From assembly GCF_000283655.1 (NCBI RefSeq), contig NC_016622.1, positions 508,501 to 572,500 of the forward strand: 64,000 nucleotides of DNA, read 5' to 3'. The stretch's first letter is position 1. Every line of letters begins with the position of its first letter. The notes under the pieces were generated by a model. The model had not been told where the DNA came from and made no database searches. It saw only the letters and a program-made list of their open reading frames with translations. Of this stretch, positions 9,218-19,191 are shown one piece after another. This DNA comes from Azospirillum lipoferum 4B. GTDB taxonomy: Bacteria; Pseudomonadota; Alphaproteobacteria; Azospirillales; Azospirillaceae. The translations under genes and the position numbers were made by a program.

Positions 9218-10102
9218 TTGCAGCGTCGCGTGACTTTCGACAACCGGCTGCTGCCCTACCTGCTGCTCGCGCCGCAGGTGGCGGTGACGCTGGTGTTCTT
9301 CATCTGGCCGGCGGCCCAGGCGGTCTGGCAGTCGGTGCATCTGCAGGACGCCTTCGGCATCCGCAGCGAATTCGTCTGGTTCGAGAACTTCGAACATGTG
9401 CTGACCGACCCGAACTATCTCGACACGCTGAAGGTCACCGTCGTCTTCAGTGTCGCGGTGACCGTGCTGTCGATGGGCACGGCGCTGTTGCTGGCGGTGC
9501 TGGCCGATTCCAAGATCAAGGGTGCGCGCGCCTACAAGACGCTGCTGATCTGGCCTTACGCCCTGGCGCCGGCCGTCGCCGCGGTGCTGTGGATGTTCAT
9601 CTTCAATCCCGACATCGGGTCCTTCGGCCGGGCGCTGAAGTCGCTGGGCTATGACTGGGACTACCGGCTGAACGGCGGGCAGGCGCTGTGGATGGTCATC
9701 ATGGCCGCCAGCTGGAAGCAGGTGGCCTACAACTTCATCTTCTTCCTGGCCGGCCTGCAGGCGATCCCGCGCTCGGTGATGGAGGCGGCCGCCATCGACG
9801 GCGCCGGTCCGGTGCGGCGCTTCTGGACCATCACCTTCCCGCTCTTGTCGCCGACCACCTTCTTCCTGCTGGTGGTCGACATGGTCTATGCCTTCTTCGA
9901 GACCTTCGGCACCATCCACGCCCTGACCCAGGGCGGGCCGGGCAAGGCGACGGAGACGCTGATCTTCCGCGTCTACCATGACGGCGTGGTCAACAACGAC
10001 CTCGGCGGATCGTCGGCCCAGTCGGTGATCCTGATGGTGATCGTCATCGCTCTGACGGCGGTGCAGTTCCGCTTCATCGAGCGCAAGGTCCATTACGCAT
10101 GA
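9218..10102 (+). CDS. ugpA: sn-Glycerol-3-phosphate ABC transporter permease
   Basis: One of the two inner-membrane permeases of the Ugp importer. The 294-residue protein has six hydrophobic segments typical of MalF-class permeases and the EAA loop ([21 protein letters not shown] near 190-210) that docks onto the ATPase UgpC. The TTG at 9218 is preceded by GAAAGA; GTG at 9230 is an alternative. Its stop overlaps the start of ugpE (ATGA), indicating translational coupling. Function is assigned from family resemblance and position behind ugpB. Confidence 0.9.
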   Translation: MQRRVTFDNRLLPYLLLAPQVAVTLVFFIWPAAQAVWQSVHLQDAFGIRSEFVWFENFEHVLTDPNYLDTLKVTVVFSVAVTVLSMGTALLLAVLADSKIKGARAYKTLLIWPYALAPAVAAVLWMFIFNPDIGSFGRALKSLGYDWDYRLNGGQALWMVIMAASWKQVAYNFIFFLAGLQAIPRSVMEAAAIDGAGPVRRFWTITFPLLSPTTFFLLVVDMVYAFFETFGTIHALTQGGPGKATETLIFRVYHDGVVNNDLGGSSAQSVILMVIVIALTAVQFRFIERKVHYA

Positions 10103-10947
10103 AGCCGACCCGATTCATCGACCTCGTGCCGCACATCGTGCTGATCGTCGGCGTGCTGGTCTTCGCCTATCCGATCTATGTGACGCTGATCGGCTCCACC
10201 TGGGATTCCGGCACCATCGGCCGCGGCGGCCTGCCGCTGTGGCCGGGCGGGGAAGGGGTGGACAATTACGCCCAGGCCTGGGCGGGCGAGGCGGGGGCGC
10301 GCGCCAAATACACGCCGGTGCGCACCATGATGCTGAACAGCCTGATCATGGCGCTGGCCATCGCGCTGGGGAAGATCGCCATCTCGATCCTGTCGGCCTA
10401 TGCGGTGGCGTTCTTCCGCTTCCCGCTGCGCATGGCCTTCTTCTGGCTGATCTTCATCACGCTGATGCTGCCGGTGGAGGTGCGCATCATCCCGACCTAC
10501 AAGGTCGTCGCCGACCTCGGCCTGATCAACACCTATGCCGGGCTGGCGATTCCGCTCATCGCGTCGGCCACCGCGACGCTGCTGTTCCGCCAGTTCTTCC
10601 TGACCATTCCCGACGAGTTGCTGGAAGCGGCCAAGATCGACGGGGCCGGGCCGGTGCGCTTCTTCATCGACGTGGTGCTGCCGCTGTCGCGCACCAACAT
10701 CGCCGCCCTGTTCGTCATCCTCTTCATCTATGGCTGGAACCAGTATCTCTGGCCGCTTCTGGTCACCAGCAGCGGTGACATGGAAACCATCGTGACCGGC
10801 ATCACCAAGATGATCGGCACCGGCGAATCGGCCAACGACTGGAACCTCATCATGGCGACCACGGTGCTGGCGATGCTGCCGCCCGTGGCGGTGGTGGTGT
10901 TCATGCAGCGCTGGTTCGTCAAGGGTCTTGTGGACAGCGAAAAGTAA
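10099..10947 (+). CDS. ugpE: sn-Glycerol-3-phosphate ABC transporter permease
   Basis: The second permease of the Ugp importer, 282 residues, MalG class, with six membrane segments and an EAA loop ([21 protein letters not shown]) near residues 174-194. The N-terminus [21 protein letters not shown] and the GTIGRGGLP stretch are characteristic of UgpE. It starts four bases before the end of ugpA (ATGA) and is followed after 25 bases by ugpC. It acts as a heterodimer with UgpA in the inner membrane. Confidence 0.92.
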   Translation: MKPTRFIDLVPHIVLIVGVLVFAYPIYVTLIGSTWDSGTIGRGGLPLWPGGEGVDNYAQAWAGEAGARAKYTPVRTMMLNSLIMALAIALGKIAISILSAYAVAFFRFPLRMAFFWLIFITLMLPVEVRIIPTYKVVADLGLINTYAGLAIPLIASATATLLFRQFFLTIPDELLEAAKIDGAGPVRFFIDVVLPLSRTNIAALFVILFIYGWNQYLWPLLVTSSGDMETIVTGITKMIGTGESANDWNLIMATTVLAMLPPVAVVVFMQRWFVKGLVDSEK

Positions 10948-10972
10948 GACGCGGACGAAGGAAAGAAGAACA

Positions 10973-12037
<1,065 letters not shown>

Positions 12038-12065
12038 GATAGACGCCGCCTACCGCCGAGTGAAT

Positions 12066-12090
12066 CCCCTCTCCCCGGGGGGAGAGGGGG
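12066..12090. repeat. GC-rich palindromic intergenic repeat, copy 3 (minimal hairpin)
   Basis: CCCCTCTCCCC directly followed by GGGGGGAGAGGGG forms a near-perfect hairpin between convergent ugpC and the SDHAF4-like gene. It is the shortest member of the family and sits where a two-way transcription terminator would be expected, although there is no T tract. Confidence 0.7.
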
Positions 12091-12103
12091 ACTGTGGCAC
12101 CCC

Positions 12104-12292
12104 TCAGAAATCCGAACAGCGTCCCTTGAACTCCCAGTCGCCGTAGCGGGTCGGCTCCGGTCCCTTCGGGCCGCCGATCTCGCCGGGCTTCTGCTCGGGA
12201 CCCTTCGTCTCCGTGGTGTCCGGAGCGGTCTGGTCGGTCGCCGGTTCGGCGGCGTCCTGCTGGGGCTTGGTCGGTTCGGTCATCATGTCCAT
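12104..12292 (-). CDS. SDHAF4-like succinate dehydrogenase assembly factor (DUF1674)
   Basis: A 62-residue protein ending in GGPKGPEPTRYGDWEFKGRC followed by SDF, the signature of DUF1674/SDHAF4. In mitochondria and alphaproteobacteria this family helps assemble the flavinated SdhA subunit into succinate dehydrogenase. The N-terminal half is a disordered acidic, Thr/Pro/Gln-rich segment, as usual. The frame is open to 12385; I chose Met at 12292 because conservation is confined to the C-terminus, but the start is uncertain (12337 is an alternative). It is divergent from htpX, a neighbourhood I recall as common in alphaproteobacteria. Confidence 0.8.
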   Translation of the reverse strand: MDMMTEPTKPQQDAAEPATDQTAPDTTETKGPEQKPGEIGGPKGPEPTRYGDWEFKGRCSDF

Positions 12293-12396
12293 CACGAAAC
12301 TGCGGGCATCTTGAACGCGGGCTCGGATCGGGCCCATATCTCGGGCAACGCTTGGAGCGGGGCGGGAAACCCCGCTTCGGCCCATCCTGAACCGAT

Positions 12397-13407
12397 ATGG
12401 CGATCATGACCAGCTATCTGAAGACCACCATTCTCCTTGCCGGCCTGACGGCGATCTTCATGGCGGTCGGCTTCCTGCTGGGCGGCAAGACCGGCCTGAT
12501 CGTCGCCTTCGTCGTCGCGCTGGGCATGAACCTGTTCAGCTACTGGAATTCCGGCGACATGGTGCTGTCGATGTACGGCGCCCGCGAGGTCGACGGCTAT
12601 TCGGCACCGGAGTTCCACGGCATCGTCGCCCGGCTGGCGGAACGCGCCGGCCTGCCGATGCCGCGCGTCTACATCATCCAGAACGACCAGCCCAACGCGT
12701 TTGCCACCGGCCGCGATCCGGAGCATGCGGCGGTCGCCGCCACCACCGGCCTGCTGCAGCGCCTGACGCCGGAGGAAATCGCCGGCGTGATGGCGCATGA
12801 GCTGGCCCATGTGAAGAACCGCGACACGCTGATCATGACGATCACCGCGACCATCGCCGGTGCGGTGTCGATGCTCGGCAATTTCGGCCTGTTCTTCGGC
12901 GCTTCCAACAGCGACGAGCGCGGCGGCAACCCGCTGGGCATGGTGGGGGCGATCCTGGCCGCCATCCTCGCTCCCATCGCCGCCACTCTGGTGCAGATGG
13001 CGATCAGCCGGACCCGTGAGTTCGAGGCCGACCGCATCGGCGCCGAGATCTGCGGCCGTCCCAACTGGCTGGCCGACGCGCTGACCAACATCCACAACAG
13101 CGCCAACCACATCCCCAATTATCAGGCGGAGGCGCACCCGGCGACCGCCCACCTGTTCATCGCCAACCCCCTCAGCGGCGCCAGCATGGCCAGCCTGTTC
13201 TCCACCCACCCCGACATGGGCGAGCGGGTGGCGCGGCTGCGCGCGATGGCGGCCCAGACCGGCGGCTTCGGGAGTGGCGGTTTTGGTGGCGGCTTCGGTG
13301 GTGGCCACACCCCGCCGCGGGATGGCCGCTCGCCCTGGGGCGCACCGCCGCAGGGTAGCGGCCAGGGCGGCTTCATGCCGCAGAACCGCCGCGGTCCCTG
13401 GGGCTGA
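12397..13407 (+). CDS. htpX: Membrane-bound zinc protease HtpX (M48B)
   Basis: An inner-membrane heat-shock-type protease that degrades damaged membrane proteins. The 336-residue protein has two N-terminal membrane helices (about 10-50), the zinc motif HELAH at 134-138 within [14 protein letters not shown], two more helices between about 145 and 195, and the [10 protein letters not shown] stretch that supplies the third zinc ligand. The C-terminus is unusually Gly-rich ([15 protein letters not shown]) and ends in a Pro/Gln/Arg tail, a feature of some alphaproteobacterial HtpX. Start could be Met1 (12397) or Met4 (12406). It is divergent from the SDHAF4-like gene. Confidence 0.95.
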   Translation: MAIMTSYLKTTILLAGLTAIFMAVGFLLGGKTGLIVAFVVALGMNLFSYWNSGDMVLSMYGAREVDGYSAPEFHGIVARLAERAGLPMPRVYIIQNDQPNAFATGRDPEHAAVAATTGLLQRLTPEEIAGVMAHELAHVKNRDTLIMTITATIAGAVSMLGNFGLFFGASNSDERGGNPLGMVGAILAAILAPIAATLVQMAISRTREFEADRIGAEICGRPNWLADALTNIHNSANHIPNYQAEAHPATAHLFIANPLSGASMASLFSTHPDMGERVARLRAMAAQTGGFGSGGFGGGFGGGHTPPRDGRSPWGAPPQGSGQGGFMPQNRRGPWG

Positions 13408-13506
13408 TCTCCGAAGCGGCCGCTGTTAAAGGATTGCGCGCCGGACGGGTGGACGACTAACCTTCCGGCCAGTGCTCAACCAAGACGGCCGCCAGGGGAA
13501 GCTTCC

Positions 13507-14439
13507 ATGTCCGAAGTCGCGAAATACCGCCTTGTCACCCGTTCCGATTTCGATGGGCTGGTCTGCGCCGTCCTGCTGAAAGATCTGGGCATCCTCGACG
13601 AGATCAAGTTCGTCCATCCCAAGGACATGCAGGACGGCAAGATCGAGATCACCGGCCGCGACATCACCACCAACCTGCCTTACGTCGAGGGCGCCCATCT
13701 GGTGTTCGACCATCATCTGTCGGAGACCATGCGCGTCGGCGAGAAGGCGAACCACATCATCGACCCCAAGGCGCCCTCCGCCGCCCGTGTCGTCTATGAC
13801 TATTACGGTGGGAAGGAGCGCTTCCCCAGCATCTCCGACGAGATGATGGCGGCGGTCGATCAGGCCGACTCGGCGCAGTACCAGCGCGAGGACATCCTCA
13901 ACCCCACCGGCTGGACCCTGCTGAACTTCATCATGGACGCGCGCACCGGTCTCGGCCGCTTCCGCGAGTTCCGGGTGTCGAACTACCAGCTGATGATGGA
14001 CCTGATCGACTACTGCCGCAGCCACAGTATCGAGCAGATCCTGGAACTGCCCGACGTGAAGGAGCGGGTGGAGCTCTACACCCAGCATGCCGAGCTGTTC
14101 GTCGACCAGCTGAAGCGCTGCGCCACCGTCCGCGGCAACGTCGTCGTGCTCGACCTCCGCAAGGAGGAGACGATCTATGCCGGCAACCGTTTCATGATCT
14201 ACGCGCTGTTCCCCGACACCAACGTGTCGATCCATGTGCTGTGGGGCCTGAAGCAGCAGAACACCGTGCTGGCCTGTGGCAAGTCGATCCTGAACCGCAG
14301 CTCCAAGACCGACATCGGCCCGCTGATGCTGCAATATGGCGGCGGCGGCCATCAGGCGGCCGGCACCTGCCAGGTCGACAACGACCGTGCCGAAGAGGTA
14401 CTTGAGGCCATCGTCGCCCGCATGCGGGCGGACGGCTGA
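13507..14439 (+). CDS. DHH-family phosphoesterase (exopolyphosphatase-like)
   Basis: A soluble 310-residue DHH/DHHA1 phosphoesterase. Metal-binding motifs are visible: DFDG at 14-17, DHH at 68-70, a further Asp in AVDQADSAQYQ, and the C-terminal GGGGHQAAGTCQV of the DHHA1 nucleic-acid/substrate-binding domain. Relatives are often annotated exopolyphosphatase, but DHH proteins also include oligoribonucleases and pAp phosphatases, so the substrate cannot be fixed from sequence. GGGGAAGC precedes the ATG. The next gene follows after 26 bases on the same strand, so they may be co-transcribed. Confidence 0.85.
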   Translation: MSEVAKYRLVTRSDFDGLVCAVLLKDLGILDEIKFVHPKDMQDGKIEITGRDITTNLPYVEGAHLVFDHHLSETMRVGEKANHIIDPKAPSAARVVYDYYGGKERFPSISDEMMAAVDQADSAQYQREDILNPTGWTLLNFIMDARTGLGRFREFRVSNYQLMMDLIDYCRSHSIEQILELPDVKERVELYTQHAELFVDQLKRCATVRGNVVVLDLRKEETIYAGNRFMIYALFPDTNVSIHVLWGLKQQNTVLACGKSILNRSSKTDIGPLMLQYGGGGHQAAGTCQVDNDRAEEVLEAIVARMRADG

Positions 14440-14465
14440 CACCTCACCGACCGGGTCCTGAGCGA

Positions 14466-15200
14466 TTGAGCGCCTTTCCTCCCTTCCCCGACGGCACCCT
14501 GTTCGACGCCGGCTGGCTGTCCGCCCTGTCCGACGAGGTGCCGCGGGCCGAGGCGCTCGACCGCGCCCGCCCGGTGGTTGCCGACGCCATCGCCCACACC
14601 GGCGCGGCCGGGGCGGCGGCTCTGGCCCGCATCGACGCGCTGGTGGCCGGGGCGGTGCTCGACGCCATTCCGGCTCTGCTGGCGGCCGAGACCGATGAGT
14701 TGCCGGAGGCCGCCGCGACGGCGGAACGCTCCATCCACGACCTGATGAGCCGCGTTGCCTACAAGCGGCGGGAACTGATGCCGCTGTTCCCGGAGCTGAT
14801 CGAGCGGGTCGCCGCCGTCCATGCCGCGGCGGTGCAGGCCTGCGGCAATGCCCGCTGGCGCTTGATGGCGGCGCGCGCCCGGACGCAGCCGGGCCGGCCG
14901 TCCAGCCCGATCCAGGGGTCCGGCACCCGCTATGTGAAAAGCGACCGTTTCGACGCCCGCGCCGTCGAAAGCCTGCCCGCCATCGACCGCACCCGCGCCG
15001 ACCGCATCCTGAAACGGCTGGGCGAGGCCCCGGTGCCGGACGAGTTGGAGCTTCGCCCGCTGGATGACGGCGACGATCTCTGGACCATCAAGGCCGGCGG
15101 GACCAGCCGCTTCATCCTGCGGGTCGAGCGCGACCGGCGGGGGCCGTTCTACATGGTGGAGGATGTCGGGCCGCAGGCGGCCGGGCAAATCACCGTCTAA
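14466..15200 (+). CDS. Unrecognised 244-residue protein
   Basis: I do not recognise this protein. It begins at a TTG 26 bases after the DHH gene. It is soluble and Ala-rich, with helical segments rich in Glu/Arg (30-130), a basic linker (RARTQPGRPSSPIQG, near 140) and a C-terminal part with beta-type pattern (DDLWTIKAGGTSRFILRVERD). Codon use matches the neighbours and the frame is long and uninterrupted, so it is likely a real gene. Its last four bases overlap the end of convergent cobD. A role linked to the DHH phosphoesterase is possible but only from adjacency. Confidence 0.7.
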   Translation: MSAFPPFPDGTLFDAGWLSALSDEVPRAEALDRARPVVADAIAHTGAAGAAALARIDALVAGAVLDAIPALLAAETDELPEAAATAERSIHDLMSRVAYKRRELMPLFPELIERVAAVHAAAVQACGNARWRLMAARARTQPGRPSSPIQGSGTRYVKSDRFDARAVESLPAIDRTRADRILKRLGEAPVPDELELRPLDDGDDLWTIKAGGTSRFILRVERDRRGPFYMVEDVGPQAAGQITV

Positions 15201-16180
15201 ATCCCCGCCACGCCCCACAGCAGCAGCGCCACCAGCCCGACCAGCAGCAAGGCGGCAACGGCCGATAGAGCGAGCGCTCGCCCGATGTCGGCGGGGGTGA
15301 CGCGGGCTCGGCCGTCGCCGATCCAGCTTTCGGTGATGACGACGCCGCCGTCGCGGTGCGGGCCGCCCAGCGCGAGGCCCAGCGCGCCCGCCATCGCTGC
15401 AATCGGCCAGCCCATGTTCAGCGACGGATGCTTGCGTGCGTCGCTGCGCAGCGTGCGGAAGGCGCCGCTGGCCTTGGCGGTGCCGATGAAGGGGGCGGCG
15501 AGCGCCAGCAGCAGGCCGGCCAGCCGGGCGGGCAGGGCATTCAGTGCATCGTCCAGCGTCGCCGCAGTCGATCCGAAGCGGCCATGGCGGACGCCGGGGC
15601 TGCCGAGTGCCGCGTCGGCGCCGTCCATCGCGGTCCAGACGAACAGGCCCGGCACGCCGAGCAGGGCATAGGCGAAGACCGGCGCCACCAGCTTGCGATT
15701 GAAGGCACGGGCCGCAGCTTCCACCGCCGCGCGGGCGATGCCGTGCTCGTCCAGGCCATAGACATGGCGGCGGGTCAGCGACTGGATCGCCTCCTGTCCG
15801 GGCACCACGCCGCCGCTCTCCAGCGCGCGGCGCACCGCCCGCACGCGGGTCCAGGCCGCCCGCCCGCGCAGGCCGCAGAGCAGGGCCAGCAGTTCCAGCA
15901 TCCAGCCGCGGCCGATGGAGCCGACCCATTCGACCGCCAGCCCCGCCGCCACGGCGACGAGCAGCAGCGCCAGCACCACCAGCGCCCCGCGGAACAGCTG
16001 CGCCGAGGCGCCGCGCTCCGCCCGGTTCAGCCGGGCATCGGCCGCGTTGCAGAAGCGACGCGACAGCCCCGCCGGGTCGGGCAGGATGCGGTCCAGCCAA
16101 TCGCCGAACAGCGCGTCGATTCCCAGCGCCAGCAGCAGAAGCAGCAGCGGGCCGGGACCGCCGAATGCCGAACCGAACAT
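15197..16180 (-). CDS. cobD: Adenosylcobinamide-phosphate synthase (CobD/CbiB family)
   Basis: An inner-membrane enzyme that attaches the aminopropanol-phosphate arm to adenosylcobyric acid in cobalamin synthesis. The 327-residue protein has the family layout: N-terminal helix with LLALGIDALFGD, several membrane helices, AFRTLRSDARKHPSLNMGWP and AAMAGALGLALGG near residues 240-270, and a C-terminal helix pair. The motif usually reads N-x-G-W-P, kept here as NMGWP. CGGAGA precedes the ATG. No other cobalamin genes are in the window, so it stands apart from a cob operon; a divergent paralogue cannot be excluded. Confidence 0.78.
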   Translation of the reverse strand: MFGSAFGGPGPLLLLLLALGIDALFGDWLDRILPDPAGLSRRFCNAADARLNRAERGASAQLFRGALVVLALLLVAVAAGLAVEWVGSIGRGWMLELLALLCGLRGRAAWTRVRAVRRALESGGVVPGQEAIQSLTRRHVYGLDEHGIARAAVEAAARAFNRKLVAPVFAYALLGVPGLFVWTAMDGADAALGSPGVRHGRFGSTAATLDDALNALPARLAGLLLALAAPFIGTAKASGAFRTLRSDARKHPSLNMGWPIAAMAGALGLALGGPHRDGGVVITESWIGDGRARVTPADIGRALALSAVAALLLVGLVALLLWGVAGI

Positions 16181-16207
16181 GGCGTCTCCGCGACTAGATG
16201 ATGTGCA

Positions 16208-16771
16208 TCAGCGCGCGCCGGCTTGGCGCAGCAGGGTGCCGACGCGGGCGTTGCGGCTTTCCTGCGCCCAGTTCAGCGCGGTGCGGCCGGTGAAGTCGGA
16301 GCGGTCGACCTTGGCGCCGGCCTTCAGCAGCCGCTCCACCACGTCGGCGCGTCCGGCGCGAGCGGCGACCATCAGCGGGGTCATGCCTTCGCGGTTTTCC
16401 ATATCGACCTTGGCGCCCTTCTTCAGCAGCAGGTCGATCAGCTCCGGGTTGCCGCTTTCGGCCGCGGCCAGCAGCGGGGTGTTGCCGGCCTTGTCGGCGC
16501 GGTTGACGTTGGCGCCGCTGTCCAGCAGCAGGCCGGCCATCGCCGGGCTGGACCGGTCCACCGCCGCCAGCAGCGCGGTCTTGCCGTGGATATCGGCCTG
16601 GTTGGGATTCTCGCCCCGCAACAGGGCGCCCTTCACCTTGGCAACGTCGCCATCGTTGACCGCCTGCATCAGTCCGGTGTCCTGGAACAGGCTGATCTGG
16701 GCGAGCGCCGGAGCGGCGGAGCCGGCGGACAGGCCGGCGGCGAAGAGGGTGGCGAGCAGGAGCCGCTTCAT
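16208..16771 (-). CDS. Periplasmic ankyrin-repeat protein
   Basis: A 187-residue secreted protein: Sec signal peptide MKRLLLATLFAAGLSAGSAA then PALAQ (cleavage near 25), followed by four to five ankyrin repeats (for example NADKAGNTPLLAAAESGNPE-type units and GMTPLMVAARAGRADVVERLL) to the C-terminus. Ankyrin repeats mediate protein-protein contact; the partner is unknown. AAGGAAGGA precedes the ATG. It lies 27 bases upstream of cobD on the same strand, so cobD may be read with it, although the functions look unrelated. Confidence 0.88.
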   Translation of the reverse strand: MKRLLLATLFAAGLSAGSAAPALAQISLFQDTGLMQAVNDGDVAKVKGALLRGENPNQADIHGKTALLAAVDRSSPAMAGLLLDSGANVNRADKAGNTPLLAAAESGNPELIDLLLKKGAKVDMENREGMTPLMVAARAGRADVVERLLKAGAKVDRSDFTGRTALNWAQESRNARVGTLLRQAGAR

Positions 16772-16896
16772 GGCGGGGTCCTTCCTTGACAGCAGGGGTG
16801 CCGGATACTAGCCAAAAGACGGGCGCCTTTGCCAGAACGGCCTTGCCTTGCCGGCGAATGGGTCGCATCCGCGCCGCATCCGCCTGGGGAACCGCC

Positions 16897-17043
16897 ATGC
16901 TCCGCAACCCGCTTGCCCGTCACATCGCGCTTTTCCTGTTGGTGAAGGCCGTGCTGATCGGGCTCGGCCTCTGGTGGTTCCTGAGTGCCATGCCGGAGCC
17001 GCGCGGTGCCGTGCCGCCGCCCGCCGCGGCTGCCCGCTCCTGA
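16897..17043 (+). CDS. CydP-like small membrane protein
   Basis: A 48-residue peptide, MLRNPLARHIALFLLVKAVL then IGLGLWWFLSAMPEPRG and a Pro/Ala tail, with one membrane helix (about 10-30). The pattern NPLxR-(E/H)IAL-LVKxxL-WWF resembles CydP, a small subunit proposed for cytochrome bd-type oxidases. CTGGGGAA precedes the ATG at 16897; the frame is open further upstream but without similarity. No cydAB genes are in the window, so the assignment rests on the short motif alone. Confidence 0.55.
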   Translation: MLRNPLARHIALFLLVKAVLIGLGLWWFLSAMPEPRGAVPPPAAAARS

Positions 17044-17081
17044 TCGAACGGCTCATCGGACGCCCTGGCAAAAGCATGGGC

Positions 17082-17106
17082 GGAACCTTGGCCCCGCTTT
17101 GCGGTT
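17082..17106 (+). promoter_or_regulatory. EcfG-type general stress promoter
   Basis: GGAAC at 17082-17086, then 16 bases and GGTT (17103-17106), equivalently GGAAC-N18-TT. Alphaproteobacterial EcfG/RpoE2 promoters have GGAAC-N16/17-CGTT; only one base differs. The site ends 45 bases before the start of a stress-protein-like gene, a suitable distance. Confidence 0.55.
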
Positions 17107-17151
17107 GGATCCGGATTGTACGGACATCCTGCGAAGCGAAGGGGTGGAGGC

Positions 17152-17781
17152 ATGATCGAGAGCCGCGACCAGAACCCGACCACAATCGATTCCAGCGCCT
17201 GGACCGGAGACAGCGGAGGGACGACGGACGCCACGGTGCGAGAGGCGGTGGCGATTCTCGACAGCCGCGAGTCCCTGCAGAAGGCCATCGACGACCTGAC
17301 GCTGGCCGGTTTCCAGCGCCATGAGCTGAGCCTGCTGGCCAATGACGAGACGATCCGCGAGCGGCTGGGCAGCGTGCCGGGCGACGTCGGCAGCCTTGCC
17401 CACGATCCCGACGCCCCGCGGCAGGCCTACATCTCGCCGGAGGACATCGGCAGCGGCCAGGGTGCCGCCGTCGGCTTCCCCGCCTATGTCGGCGCCATCA
17501 TCGCCACCGGCGCCATCCTTGCCACCGGCGGAACCGCGCTTGCCGCCGCCGCGGCTGCGGCTGCCGCCGGGGTGGGCAGCGGGGCCGCCGGCTCCTTCCT
17601 GTCGCAATGGATCACCGACAAGCGCAACGAGCCAATGCTGCAGCATCTCGACAAGGGCGGCATCCTGCTGTGGGTCAATGTCGGCGACGCCGCCCGCGAA
17701 CGCATCGCGCTGGAGGTGCTGAACCGCCACGCCATCCACCCGGCCGAAGTCCACGACGTGCGGCAGACCGGGTCGACGTAA
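17152..17781 (+). CDS. General-stress-protein-like (YflT-type) protein with glycine/alanine hydrophobic segment
   Basis: A 209-residue protein. The N-terminal part (about 30-70: VREAVAILDSRESLQKAIDD and GFQRHELSLLA) resembles the YflT/general stress protein 17M type domain, which has no known activity. The middle (about 105-150) is a long Ala/Gly-rich hydrophobic stretch (YVGAIIATGAILATGGTALA...AGSFLSQWI) that could cross or coat a membrane, and the end (GGILLWVNV...HAIHPAEVHDV) resembles a small alpha/beta domain. The ATG at 17152 is preceded by GGTGGAGG, and a plausible EcfG promoter lies just upstream. A general-stress role is inferred from both. Confidence 0.75.
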   Translation: MIESRDQNPTTIDSSAWTGDSGGTTDATVREAVAILDSRESLQKAIDDLTLAGFQRHELSLLANDETIRERLGSVPGDVGSLAHDPDAPRQAYISPEDIGSGQGAAVGFPAYVGAIIATGAILATGGTALAAAAAAAAAGVGSGAAGSFLSQWITDKRNEPMLQHLDKGGILLWVNVGDAARERIALEVLNRHAIHPAEVHDVRQTGST

Positions 17782-17793
17782 GCATGGGAGTCC

Positions 17794-19191
17794 TCACCCC
17801 CGCCGGCCGCGGCGGACCAGGGCCTCGGGGGTGAAGTCCTCCGGCTTGAGCGGCGCGTCGAACTGCGGCGGCGGCAGGCCGTTGTCCATGCCGCGGGCGA
17901 CATAGCGGTCGGCGGTCAGGTCGAAGGCGAACTCCACCGTCGGGACCAGGACCGGGACCTGCCAATGCGGGATCGGATGCGCCTCGGCGTAGCGCAGAAG
18001 CTCGCCCTTGCCGTTGTAATGCTCCGACGCCAGGATCTGCCAGCTGTCCTCGTCCAGGTAATAGGTGCGGTCGGGCAGGGCGTGCTGGAAATTCGGCTTC
18101 AGCCTTGCGTCCACCACCCAGACCCGATGCATCTCGTACCGCAGGAATTGCGGGTTGGGATGGCCCGGCCACAGGATATCCCGCGCCGTCAGGCCGGGGT
18201 TGGTCAACCGTTGGGCGTTGTAGGGCATGTACATTTCGCGCCGCGTCACCAGCGTGAAGTCGAAGCGGTCCAGCGCGCCGCTGAACATGTCCAGCATGTC
18301 GGCGGTGCAGATGCCGCCCGTCACCGGGTCCGGCGTGTCATAGGCGAAGTCGGGCGCCCGCACCACCCGGCCGCGTTCGCCCTCTCGCGCCCAGGCGCGG
18401 GTCCGCGCGGCGATGGGGTCGAGCGTCGACTGGACGATCAGGCTGTTTCCCGCCTGCTCGCGGGGTTCCAGGACGGTGCGGCGGTAGAGCAGCGGCGGTG
18501 CCGTGGCATCCCCGGCGGCGTAGGGAGAGAGGAAATCCTCGCGCAGCCGGGTTCCGGACCGCGAGCCGTCGCCGGACTGGACCATGGTCAGGCTGGTGCG
18601 CGTCACCCGCTCGCCGCGCCAGCGCAGCTTGTGGTTCCACATCGCCTGCAGCCCGTTGGTGGGGATAGGGAAGGGCACGCCGACGGCGGCATCGCGCAGG
18701 ATCAGGCCGTTCGCCCCCAGCGAGGCCCGGTCGGCGTTCGCCATCGACGCGTCATAGATGCGCTGCGGAGCGGCGGCGCTGCGGCGGCAGGGGAACAGCG
18801 CCAGCTCGAAGCTTTCCGGGTATTTTTCCAGCAGCGCCTGTTGCCCGGCGGTCAGCCGGATCTTGTAGCGCTCCACATCGGCGGCGCCGACGGTGAACCA
18901 GCGGACATCCTCGATATAGGGATCGGGGGAGGGGCGATCGGGCACATAGCCGCGCGGCGCCTGGGTCAGCCCGCCGGTCCAGGGCGGGATCGCCCGCGTG
19001 CGGTTGCCGGCGCGCACCGCCCCGAAGGGTGTCAGTTCCTCGCCCAGCCGCGGCACGCCGACATCCGCAGGGGCCTCTTGGGCGGTTGTATCCTGGGCCC
19101 GCACCGGCGACGCCGCCGTCGCCACCGTGGCGCCCAGCAGAAGGCCCAGCGCCTCCCGCCGGCTGGGATGGCAGGTGACCGGATCGTTCAT
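17794..19191 (-). CDS. Exported DUF1329 protein
   Basis: A 465-residue exported protein of the DUF1329 family. It begins with a twin-arginine-like signal ([19 protein letters not shown], cleavage near PVRAQ at 34), then family stretches: [67 protein letters not shown]. Such proteins are predicted outer-membrane-associated, sometimes near RND-type exporters; function is unknown. Its ATG overlaps the stop of the hybrid kinase (ATGA) and has GGAGAG upstream, so it is translationally coupled to two sensor kinases. That pairing is unusual. Confidence 0.85.
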   Translation of the reverse strand: MNDPVTCHPSRREALGLLLGATVATAASPVRAQDTTAQEAPADVGVPRLGEELTPFGAVRAGNRTRAIPPWTGGLTQAPRGYVPDRPSPDPYIEDVRWFTVGAADVERYKIRLTAGQQALLEKYPESFELALFPCRRSAAAPQRIYDASMANADRASLGANGLILRDAAVGVPFPIPTNGLQAMWNHKLRWRGERVTRTSLTMVQSGDGSRSGTRLREDFLSPYAAGDATAPPLLYRRTVLEPREQAGNSLIVQSTLDPIAARTRAWAREGERGRVVRAPDFAYDTPDPVTGGICTADMLDMFSGALDRFDFTLVTRREMYMPYNAQRLTNPGLTARDILWPGHPNPQFLRYEMHRVWVVDARLKPNFQHALPDRTYYLDEDSWQILASEHYNGKGELLRYAEAHPIPHWQVPVLVPTVEFAFDLTADRYVARGMDNGLPPPQFDAPLKPEDFTPEALVRRGRRG

